The translations under genes and the position numbers were made by a program. Positions 1 through 5,212 of a stretch of 8,154 nucleotides of DNA are shown piece after piece. The first letter of the stretch is position 1. Every line of letters begins with the position of its first letter. The DNA lies in assembly GCA_958422845.1 (NCBI GenBank), contig CATZPU010000041.1, forward strand, positions 1 to 8,154, given 5' to 3'. This DNA comes from an uncultured Lachnospiraceae bacterium. Its GTDB lineage: Bacteria; Bacillota; Clostridia; Lachnospirales; Lachnospiraceae. The notes below the pieces were generated by a model. The model did no database searches and had not been told where the DNA came from. It was given only the letters and a program-made list of their open reading frames with translations.

Positions 1-3
1 TCT

Positions 4-20
4 TTCTGATTTTATCAGAA
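4..20 (-). terminator. AT-rich hairpin just after the DUF3795 stop codon
   Basis: TTCTGAT (4-10) and ATCAGAA (14-20) form a perfect 7-bp stem with a 3-nt loop directly after the stop codon of the minus-strand gene. The position suits a terminator, but the stem is AT-rich and any following U-run would lie outside the window. It may be a weak terminator or an mRNA 3' end stabiliser. Confidence 0.35.
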
Positions 21-560
21 TTAACATTTGATCTTTTTTCTTAATTTTAACTCTATATGGTTTTCTTTTGCTATTTCCCGTAATCTTGCTGATATGTATT
101 TCGCTTTGTCTTTTACCGTCATATTTGCCGTATTTTGCTTTCCTTCATCCAAAACCTTTTTGATACATGTAATATCAAGAAGATTAACAGCAAGACAAAA
201 CAACGTCTTTTCACGGCCGGAATTATATTCAGACAACAACGTCTTCAACAATTCCACCTTTTCAGACTGCTGCAAAGAGTACGCTTCGATTCCTATCTCC
301 TTTGCCTTTCTCAAATCTGACTTTTGATTGAGATGCGTAATGAAAGAATCGTATTCATCTACATAGTCATAGATCTGACACGGATATTCTGAACATTGGA
401 AACAATACTCTATCTTATGCTCCATTCCACAGTGGGCTACTTTACAAGGTTTATTCCCATGCCCGCATCCTTGACAAAAGTTTCCCAGCTTCATTGTGCA
501 TAAGCCGCAATTTAATCCACACAGAGAAAATAAGGGATCTTTCCGTTCAAATTTTTCCAT
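21..560 (-). CDS. DUF3795 cysteine-rich protein
   Basis: This 179-aa protein has an N-terminal cysteine cluster typical of DUF3795: C14-GLN-C18-GL-C21, then C29-QG-C32, C39, C44, C53-FQ-C56 and a final PC at C61. The spacing suggests metal or Fe-S binding, but the biochemical function of the family is not established. The C-terminal half (about residues 70-179) is charged, probably helical, and ends in a lysine-rich tail. No signal peptide or membrane segment is visible, so it is probably cytosolic. The ATG at 558-560 is preceded on the minus strand by a purine-rich stretch (GGAAGGAAGAGGCGGTGGG) but has no well-spaced consensus Shine-Dalgarno. It is transcribed divergently from the membrane ferredoxin gene at 718. 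The coding region is clearly AT-richer than genes further right. The family call is fairly secure; the function is unknown. Confidence 0.85.
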   Translation of the reverse strand: MEKFERKDPLFSLCGLNCGLCTMKLGNFCQGCGHGNKPCKVAHCGMEHKIEYCFQCSEYPCQIYDYVDEYDSFITHLNQKSDLRKAKEIGIEAYSLQQSEKVELLKTLLSEYNSGREKTLFCLAVNLLDITCIKKVLDEGKQNTANMTVKDKAKYISARLREIAKENHIELKLRKKIKC

Positions 561-637
561 ATACCCACCGCCTCTTCCTTCCAGCTGATCTGTTTTTCTG
601 CAACGATATATTATTGGAATGCTGTACCTAAAAAATA

Positions 638-666
638 ATGAAAGATAGTCAAAACCATGCTACAAT
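638..666 (+). promoter_or_regulatory. Extended -10 promoter for the membrane ferredoxin gene
   Basis: TGCTACAAT at 658-666 is an extended -10 element (TG-n-TACAAT, one mismatch to TATAAT). The matching -35 position (638-643, ATGAAA) is poor, as is common for extended -10 promoters. The start would be near 673, giving a leader of about 45 nt before the ATG at 718. The rest of the 157-bp divergent spacer is AT-rich, and no convincing promoter was found for the minus-strand gene. Confidence 0.45.
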
Positions 667-717
667 GAAAATACTTCTTTCCGATACAAAATGCAATAAG
701 GAGAAACAGGTATTACG

Positions 718-1548
718 ATGAAAGTCAGAAAATTCTTGCCGCCGCTCACTATGTGGCTCATTTTTGAGACAATTGCAATCGCTTTATGGATCGCACTGGA
801 TAATGTGTTCTACCTCTTTAATTTCTCGTATATCGGTACGTCTCTTGCCGTCGGGTTGGTTCTATACGCGCAAAAGAAGAAGTATGCCAGAAATGCGGTG
901 CAGTTTGCCGTCGGTCTGTATATGCTCGTATATCTGGGCTTTCTCTGTCGGGAAAATATGCAGATCGAGGGCTTTTGGTATTACCTCTTTCTTGGAGTAT
1001 TTGAAGCTGCCACGATCCACTATGCCATTGCAAAAATCTTTGGCCCGCTTGTGTTTGGACGGGGATGGTGCGGCTATGCCTGTTGGACGGCAATGATTTT
1101 GGACATTCTTCCATTTAAAACACCTGAAGCCCCGCGAAAAAACTGGGGATTGATCCGGTATTTTGTGTTTGGAGCTTCGTTTCTGTTCGTCAGCCTGCTC
1201 TTTATCCTTCAAATCCCAGACAAAGGAAAAATTATGTGGTGGAGCTTCATTATCGGAAATATTCTCTACTATGCCATCGGAATTGCCCTGGCTTATATAT
1301 GCAAAGACAATCGGGCTTTCTGTAAATACATCTGCCCGATTACCGTTTTTCTGAAACCTGCAAGTTACTTCTCACTGTTCCGAATCAAGGTAGATGAAAA
1401 GAAATGTATCTCCTGCGGAAAGTGTGAAAAGATATGCCCTATGAATGTGGAGGTTCCAAGCAACTCCCGCAAAAAGAAAAACGCGACAGAATGTATTTTA
1501 TGTATGAAATGTGTGGAAGAATGTCCCCGAAAAGCTTTGAAACTTTAA
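718..1548 (+). CDS. NapH-like membrane protein with two 4Fe-4S ferredoxin motifs
   Basis: This 276-aa polyferredoxin-type membrane protein probably passes electrons between a membrane donor and a redox partner. About six hydrophobic segments fall near residues 11-30, 35-51, 62-77, 86-107, 146-166 and 173-194. Two cysteine pairs typical of the Fer4_5/NapH-NosR group lie near the membrane: GRGWCGYAC (C118, C122) and CKYICP (C202, C206). A C-terminal soluble domain has two classical 4Fe-4S motifs: C230-IS-C233-GK-C236-EKI-C240-P and C259-IL-C262-MK-C265-VEE-C269-P (C259 is followed by IL). The ATG at 718 is the only sensible start, since a stop lies in frame at 697-699. A TAAGGAG ends 14 nt upstream and an AGGT lies 6 nt upstream. 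The usual partners (nitrate or nitrous oxide reductase, NapG, flavoproteins) are absent, so its electron donor and acceptor are unknown. The first cysteine pair lacks the proline that often follows it (ACW instead of CP). Confidence 0.85.
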   Translation: MKVRKFLPPLTMWLIFETIAIALWIALDNVFYLFNFSYIGTSLAVGLVLYAQKKKYARNAVQFAVGLYMLVYLGFLCRENMQIEGFWYYLFLGVFEAATIHYAIAKIFGPLVFGRGWCGYACWTAMILDILPFKTPEAPRKNWGLIRYFVFGASFLFVSLLFILQIPDKGKIMWWSFIIGNILYYAIGIALAYICKDNRAFCKYICPITVFLKPASYFSLFRIKVDEKKCISCGKCEKICPMNVEVPSNSRKKKNATECILCMKCVEECPRKALKL

Positions 1549-1610
1549 ATTCCCTTTGAAAATGACAGAATAAAAAATACCGTGAACACTAATGCGCCTA
1601 CTCTGTATCC

Positions 1611-1816
1611 GGGGGTGCTGCAAAATACATCCGGCGGTACCCTTTCAGGTGATTTTCCTCCGAAAACTGCGCTATGAGCACTAGCAGCCGTACTTTGGCT
1701 ACTTACGTGCGATGCCTGCAAAGCACTTGACGAGATTCTTTCGAGTCTGGTACTTTGTAGTTTTCTGCGGAAAACACACCGAAAATCCACCGGAATCAGT
1801 ATTTTGCAACACCTCC
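1611..1816. repeat. MITE-like palindromic element, copy A
   Basis: The element is a ~206-bp non-coding unit with 18-bp terminal inverted repeats. 1611-1628 begins GGGGGTGCTGCAAAATAC and 1799-1816 is its reverse complement with two mismatches. A second inverted block lies inside: 1648-1668 pairs with 1761-1780 around TTTTCC and GAAAACT. The arms are therefore imperfectly palindromic for about 60 bp on each side. The core (1669-1760) holds smaller hairpins, such as AGCC/GGCT at 1687-1700. No transposase or plausible gene lies inside. The outer parts recur at 7155-7198 (copy B), which shows a repeat family. A possible 4-bp flanking duplication TCCG (1608-1611 and 1814-1817) is too short to trust. 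It sits between two convergent genes and may also act as a terminator. The mobile family cannot be named from the sequence. Confidence 0.75.
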
Positions 1817-1836
1817 GCCGCACATCTTTACTTATC

Positions 1837-1880
1837 CATGCTAACCTTAGCATGCGTATACATAGGGCAGTACGCCCCAT
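1837..1880. other. Two tandem hairpins downstream of the amidase gene
   Basis: CATGCTAA and TTAGCATG form a perfect 18-bp palindrome at 1837-1854. A second stem, GGGC (1865-1868) with GCCC (1874-1877) and a 5-nt loop, lies next to it and can be extended past one mismatch. Both lie 10-55 bp past the stop codon of the minus-strand amidase gene. They could end that transcript or protect its 3' end. Neither is followed by a clear U-run on either strand, so intrinsic termination is not certain. Confidence 0.4.
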
Positions 1881-1889
1881 CCACCGATA

Positions 1890-3827
1890 CTACCCAACCG
1901 CAATGTCCGTGACCACCTCATTTTGACAAAGCAGCTCATATACCGTTCTTGAGATCTCTGCTATTTTTTCGATCGCTGCCCCGTTATCCTTAAGCTCTCC
2001 GCTCAGCACACAGAGCACATACGCATGATCGCCGTCCTCGATGACTGCAACATCATTTTCCACATAGTCTCCGTAATCCCCCGCAAGCTCTCCCGTCTTA
2101 TTGGCTACTGCGGCAGTCGTTCCGGTAAGTCCGGACGGAATTTTGTTTCTCCGTGTCTGTGCAGCAAGATACTCATACATCTTTGCCGATGCTTCTGCAT
2201 TTACACACGTTCCGCCGTAGATGCTCTCCAACAGACGGAGGCAGTCATTTGCCGAAGTATAATTGTCTCCGGACGGTTCCTCCTCAAGAAACTTTCGGCC
2301 AAGCTTCGTCGAGGTATAGCCGTTCTCCTCGCAGAACTGATTCACCACCTGCATTCCTGTCTGTGCGTCTCCGCCTCCGAGCCGCTCGATCAGCGTATTT
2401 GCGGCAGTATTGTCGCTTACTGTGATCATATCTGTGATAAGCTGTTTAAGCTCCCCGTCATACGATTCTTCAAACGGAATATAACGCTCCTGCGAAGCCG
2501 GATAACACACGCGGTCATAGATCGCCGCCATGATAAAGAGCTTTATAACGCTTGCAGATTTCATCTGGCTGTCTGCGTCAATACCTCCGTATGCGCCTGT
2601 ACGAATATCCTTTACTGCAAATGCCCACTGCTCTTCTTCCTTGGCCGGATAGATATAGTCCTCTCCGATCTGCTCGATAAGCGCCTCCATCGCAGCCTTT
2701 GCCTGCGCAGATACTTCTTTTTTCTTCATTCCTTTTTCTGTAAAATACCGGTCAATACCGTCCGCAATTCCCTCCGCCATCAGCGGCTGTACCGATGCGT
2801 CTGACATACGTGCATCGTCCGACTGATTCGTCATAAATCCCATCTCAAGGATCATTACCGGAAGCCGGCTCCAGTTGATGCCTGTCATATTATCGTAATA
2901 CTGAATGCCAAGAGACGCAAAAGATGCTTTACTGCAATATCCTTCAAGAATACACTGCCCAAGAAGATAAGAATCCTCTGCAAGATACCCGACATACGGA
3001 TTTGACGAAGACGGAACCATCGCAAGAGCGCCGCTGACTCCGTGATCATCCGAGCCGTTCGCATGAATGCGCACATAAATATCTCCGCCCTGCTCATACG
3101 CCATCTGCGCGCGCTGCGCATTACTGATCGCTGCATCGTGATCCTCTCTTGTCAGAATCACCTCGTAGCCGCGTTCTTCCAGTTCATCACGCAGAAGAAG
3201 AGAAATCTCAAGATTCAGCTCATACTCTCCTTTTCCGGTATAGGGACTCTGTGTTCCCGTACTTGCTTTCGCTTTCATTTCTGAAGAACCGGGGCCATTT
3301 GGCTCCGTATCGCTCATATTTACCCAACTTCCCTGATGTCCGGGATCGATCGCAACGACAAGCTTTTCCTGTTCTTCTTCCGTATCGCTTTCGGTCTCTG
3401 ACTCCTGCTCATCTTTCGCAGCAGGTCTGCCGTCCGAATCTGTCTCGTCTTTCGATGCTGCGCCGTCATCTGAACCTGCCTCGCCTTTTGACGCTGCGCC
3501 GTCATCCGAATCTGTATCACCTTTCGATGCTGCGCCGTCATTTGAATCTGCCTCGTCCTTCGATGCTGCGCCGTCGTCTGAATCTGCCTCATCCTTCGAC
3601 GCTGCGCCGCTGCCTGAACCTGTCTCATCGTCCGACAGTTCGCCGGTTCCGGTAAGAAGCCCCGTCTCCTGCACTTTATCCGGTGATACCGAATCGGACT
3701 GTCCGCCCCCGTCTTTCTGACGGATCACCATCCATGCCATCACGCCTGCACATATCAGCAGGATCACTACTGCCGCTGCAAGAATCGCTGTCAGCGGCAG
3801 TTCTTTTTTCTTTTTTTTATCTGACAT
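1890..3827 (-). CDS. Membrane-anchored amidase / serine hydrolase fusion
   Basis: This 645-aa, probably cell-surface protein has two enzyme domains. Residues 1-10 are lysine-rich, and residues 11-35 form one transmembrane anchor without an obvious cleavage site. Residues 40-152 are an acidic, Ser/Ala/Asp-rich linker with five 12-residue repeats. Residues 155-363 are an Amidase_3 (N-acetylmuramoyl-L-alanine amidase) domain with its zinc and catalytic residues: H164 (DPGHQG), E201, H255 (RIHANG) and E328 (LEMGF). Residues 375-635 resemble class A beta-lactamase-like serine hydrolases: S426-VI-K429 (SxxK), S471-D-N (SDN) and K577-T-G (KTG). The ExxLN omega-loop motif that deacylates beta-lactams is not seen; FLEEE (513-517) is the nearest equivalent. 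Cutting the stem-peptide amide bond is therefore likely, while the second domain may act on peptides or bind penicillin rather than destroy it. Start: GAGAGGTGA lies just before the ATG, inside the end of the upstream HAD gene, so translation is probably coupled. Confidence 0.9.
   Translation of the reverse strand: MSDKKKKKELPLTAILAAAVVILLICAGVMAWMVIRQKDGGGQSDSVSPDKVQETGLLTGTGELSDDETGSGSGAASKDEADSDDGAASKDEADSNDGAASKGDTDSDDGAASKGEAGSDDGAASKDETDSDGRPAAKDEQESETESDTEEEQEKLVVAIDPGHQGSWVNMSDTEPNGPGSSEMKAKASTGTQSPYTGKGEYELNLEISLLLRDELEERGYEVILTREDHDAAISNAQRAQMAYEQGGDIYVRIHANGSDDHGVSGALAMVPSSSNPYVGYLAEDSYLLGQCILEGYCSKASFASLGIQYYDNMTGINWSRLPVMILEMGFMTNQSDDARMSDASVQPLMAEGIADGIDRYFTEKGMKKKEVSAQAKAAMEALIEQIGEDYIYPAKEEEQWAFAVKDIRTGAYGGIDADSQMKSASVIKLFIMAAIYDRVCYPASQERYIPFEESYDGELKQLITDMITVSDNTAANTLIERLGGGDAQTGMQVVNQFCEENGYTSTKLGRKFLEEEPSGDNYTSANDCLRLLESIYGGTCVNAEASAKMYEYLAAQTRRNKIPSGLTGTTAAVANKTGELAGDYGDYVENDVAVIEDGDHAYVLCVLSGELKDNGAAIEKIAEISRTVYELLCQNEVVTDIAVG
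3426..3605 (-). repeat. Five 36-bp in-frame repeats (amidase linker)
   Basis: Five tandem 36-bp units encode residues 75-134 of the amidase fusion. The consensus is AASKDEADSDDG, with variants such as AASKGDTDSDDG and AASKGEAGSDDG. A degenerate sixth unit (PAAKDEQES) follows. The unit keeps the reading frame, so copy-number change by slippage would only lengthen or shorten the flexible acidic linker between the membrane anchor and the enzyme domains. The units have diverged mostly at a few positions, suggesting repeated expansion. Confidence 0.85.
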
Positions 3828-3840
3828 TATGTCACCTCTC
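3825..3840 (-). promoter_or_regulatory. Overlapping stop/RBS coupling site (HAD to amidase)
   Basis: Read on the minus strand, GAGAGGTGACATAATG holds the ribosome binding site of the amidase gene (GAGAGGTGA), the TGA stop of the HAD gene (3832-3834) and the ATG of the amidase gene (3825-3827), with only 4 nt between stop and start. This arrangement implies one transcript and translational coupling. Confidence 0.8.
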
Positions 3841-4515
3841 TATTTCTTCTCCAAGCAGTCTCGCAAGCTCCCATGCGTCTGCCGCAATACGTTCCGGATG
3901 CGCCCCATGCTCCAGAAGAAAGCTGCGGTCCCTGAAGCCCCAGCTTACTGCTATGCAGTCAAGCCCTGCATTGGCAGCGGTCAGGATATCAACATCAGAA
4001 TCCCCCACATAAACTGCCCTCGCACTTTCTGCACCGAGCTCCTTAAGCGCCTCAAAGACAGAGTCCGGCGCAGGCTTCTTCCTGACGCCTTCACGGTCTC
4101 CGATCGCCACAGGCACCAGACCTTCAAAATAAACGTCCCTCAGCCTTTTGACGGCAAAATCCGCTTTGTTTGACACAATAGCGACCGCATATCCTTTTTC
4201 TTTCAGCATACGAAGAAGCTCCGGTATCCCCTGATACGGCTTTGTTTTCTCCATACAGTGTTCCCCGTAATGTGCCAGAAAAAACTGTAAAACATCATGA
4301 AACTCAGGGTTCTCTTCCCCGTCCGGAAGCAGTCTCTGAATCAGACGATGAATGCCGTTTCCGACAAAGCTGCATATCTCCTGCTTCGTCCGAACCGGAA
4401 ACCCAAACTTAACCGCCGCCGCATTTGCACTATCCGTCAGATCTTCCAAGGTATCAAGCAGTGTTCCGTCAAGATCAAATATTACTGTATCATACAGTCT
4501 GCTGTACTTTTCCAT
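3832..4515 (-). CDS. HAD-family hydrolase, phosphoglycolate phosphatase-like
   Basis: This 227-aa cytosolic protein has the full HAD catalytic set. Motif I is FDLDGTLLDT (nucleophile D14, acid/base D16), motif II is VSNK (S115), motif III is the lysine in KKPAP (K147), and motif IV is GDSDVD (D172, D176). An alpha-helical cap lies between motifs I and II (about residues 20-95), as in subfamily IA. The C-terminal SWGFR segment is typical of the Gph/PGP-like group. It most likely removes phosphate from a small metabolite; 2-phosphoglycolate is the usual textbook substrate, but HAD substrates cannot be assigned reliably from sequence. A GGAGGG ribosome binding site (4519-4524) precedes the ATG at 4513-4515. 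It is the first gene of a coupled two-gene operon with the cell-wall fusion protein, which may be only historical or may hint at a sugar-phosphate role. Confidence 0.9.
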   Translation of the reverse strand: MEKYSRLYDTVIFDLDGTLLDTLEDLTDSANAAAVKFGFPVRTKQEICSFVGNGIHRLIQRLLPDGEENPEFHDVLQFFLAHYGEHCMEKTKPYQGIPELLRMLKEKGYAVAIVSNKADFAVKRLRDVYFEGLVPVAIGDREGVRKKPAPDSVFEALKELGAESARAVYVGDSDVDILTAANAGLDCIAVSWGFRDRSFLLEHGAHPERIAADAWELARLLGEEIER

Positions 4516-4568
4516 AATCCCTCCATCTGTACCATAAAAATACTGTAAAATGTGTTTTTATAGTTTGT

Positions 4569-4597
4569 ATCATACCTTCTTCATCCGCAAAATACAA
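4569..4597 (-). promoter_or_regulatory. Sigma-A-type promoter of the HAD-amidase operon
   Basis: On the minus strand, TTGTAT (4592-4597) is a 4/6 -35 element and TATGAT (4569-4574) a 5/6 -10 element, separated by exactly 17 nt. Transcription would start near 4562, about 47 nt before the HAD start codon. It lies in the 154-bp gap between the small membrane protein gene and the HAD gene, so the operon probably has its own promoter. Confidence 0.65.
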
Positions 4598-4649
4598 TAC
4601 TTTTTCTATTCCGTACAGAATACATACCTTAAAGAAATATATGAAAAGT

Positions 4650-4673
4650 CAGATAAGTATCTGAGTATCTCAG
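4650..4673 (-). terminator. Overlapping hairpins at the end of the small SOS gene
   Basis: Two stems overlap by three bases: CTGAG-TAT-CTCAG (4661-4673), which begins at the TGA stop codon, and CAGATA-AG-TATCTG (4650-4663). On the minus strand the second is followed by ACTTTTC. They cannot both form fully, so this may be a weak terminator or a switchable structure. The short U-run makes efficient termination uncertain. Confidence 0.4.
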
Positions 4674-5005
4674 TGTGCCGGAGTGCTCTGTCTCCTGCAC
4701 GATGCAGCCAGTCTCCAGTACAGAATACGCCGCAGCTTTTTACACATACAAGACGCCGCCGTGTAAAGATTATCCACACCGATCAGCGCCGCTCCTGTAA
4801 GAAGTGTGAATAAAAACCATAAAAAGAACAGCACCGCTGCAGGCGCGATCCCAAAACTAATATCAAGCCATGCAAAAACCGCGATCTCCTCTAAAAGCCC
4901 CGCCACAGCGCAAAATCTCTTCCCGCGCGCCGTCAGCTCCCTGTATATCTCCTGTCTTTTTTCCATAGCTCCCGTCCCCCGTATCTTCTGTAATAATCCA
5001 AACAT
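4670..5005 (-). CDS. Small two-helix membrane protein under LexA control
   Basis: No named family is recognised. The open frame gives 111 aa, with a basic N-terminus (KIR, KRQ, RGKR), a first hydrophobic helix at about residues 31-52 that contains a Glu-Glu pair, a second at about 54-77, and a basic cytoplasmic-type tail (KKLRR, RR). This pattern fits a small inner-membrane protein with both ends in the cytosol. The outer ATG (5003-5005) has no ribosome binding site and lies only ~20 nt from the predicted transcription start. The inner ATG at residue 14 (4964-4966) is preceded by GGGGGA with an 8-nt gap, so a 98-aa product is more likely. A perfect LexA box and a good promoter stand directly upstream, so expression after DNA damage is likely. 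By analogy with other small SOS membrane proteins (SosA, YneA, TisB) it could block division or disturb the membrane, but there is no recognisable similarity to them. Confidence 0.7.
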   Translation of the reverse strand: MFGLLQKIRGTGAMEKRQEIYRELTARGKRFCAVAGLLEEIAVFAWLDISFGIAPAAVLFFLWFLFTLLTGAALIGVDNLYTAASCMCKKLRRILYWRLAASCRRQSTPAH

Positions 5006-5011
5006 TAGTTC

Positions 5012-5025
5012 CGAACATTTGTTCG
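5012..5025. promoter_or_regulatory. LexA (SOS) box
   Basis: CGAACATTTGTTCG is a perfect match to the Bacillota LexA/DinR operator CGAAC-N4-GTTCG. It lies immediately downstream of the minus-strand -10 element and covers the predicted start of transcription, an ideal position for repression. The plus-strand gene at 5213 has its own promoter about 90 bp away and is less likely to be controlled by it. Confidence 0.85.
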
Positions 5026-5032
5026 TAAATGT

Positions 5033-5061
5033 ATTCTAATACAGAATCAAATAATTTGCAA
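5033..5061 (-). promoter_or_regulatory. Promoter of the small SOS membrane protein
   Basis: On the minus strand, TTGCAA (5056-5061) as -35 and TAGAAT (5033-5038) as -10 are separated by exactly 17 nt. The predicted start is near 5026, at the edge of the LexA box, so bound LexA would block initiation. Confidence 0.75.
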
Positions 5062-5111
5062 GTCTTTCTTTTCTAAATCTCATATGTTAAAATACAATAA
5101 AGTAAAAAATC

Positions 5112-5140
5112 TTGATTTTATACTATGGGACTGTGATAAC
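5112..5140 (+). promoter_or_regulatory. Candidate promoter for the RACE-type gene
   Basis: TTGATT (5112-5117) and GATAAC (5135-5140) are 17 nt apart, and a TG at 5132-5133 makes the -10 an extended one. Each hexamer matches the consensus at four of six bases. The leader would be about 65-75 nt. A second -10-like TATACT (5119-5124) has no good -35. Confidence 0.45.
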
Positions 5141-5204
5141 TTTCCTAATAACAAGACAAAATTGCTGCCACATCCCAGCCATAAAAGGACTTTGTGCATG
5201 TCAT

Positions 5205-5210
5205 AGGAGG
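5205..5210 (+). promoter_or_regulatory. Strong RBS that makes the RACE start ambiguous
   Basis: AGGAGG ends only 2 nt before the first ATG (5213), which is too close for efficient initiation, and 11 nt before the in-frame ATG at 5222. Initiation at the second ATG (residue 4) is probably favoured. The difference is only three residues. Confidence 0.7.
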
Positions 5211-5212
5211 GT

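Noticed and set aside
1608..1817. TCCG flanking copy A as a target-site duplication
   Set aside because: Four bases overlapping the terminal repeats can occur by chance, and copy B shows no flanking duplication.
1545..1880. Minus-strand 111-aa frame over the intergenic gap
   Set aside because: It spans the palindromic element and terminator-like hairpins, lacks an RBS and has no protein-like features.
2025..2804. Long plus-strand open frame (259 aa) opposite the amidase fusion
   Set aside because: It is antisense to a gene with complete catalytic motifs, has no ribosome binding site, and its translation shows no domain. It is a shadow frame.
3426..3605. Regular repeats resembling a CRISPR array
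   Set aside because: The units are directly adjacent with no unique spacers and encode a protein linker.
3149..3655. Plus-strand frame with Leu/Arg-rich repeats
   Set aside because: The repeats are the antisense of the in-frame 36-bp linker units of the amidase fusion.
4550..4813. Plus-strand 87-aa frame
   Set aside because: It covers the operon promoter and the antisense of the small membrane protein gene, with no RBS.
5140..5212. Possible cobalamin riboswitch upstream of the RACE-type gene
   Set aside because: The leader is only about 70 nt and lacks a recognisable B12-box arrangement; a few GCC-rich bases are not enough.
5012..5212. LexA control of the RACE-type gene
   Set aside because: The box fits the minus-strand promoter exactly and lies about 90 bp upstream of the best plus-strand promoter.
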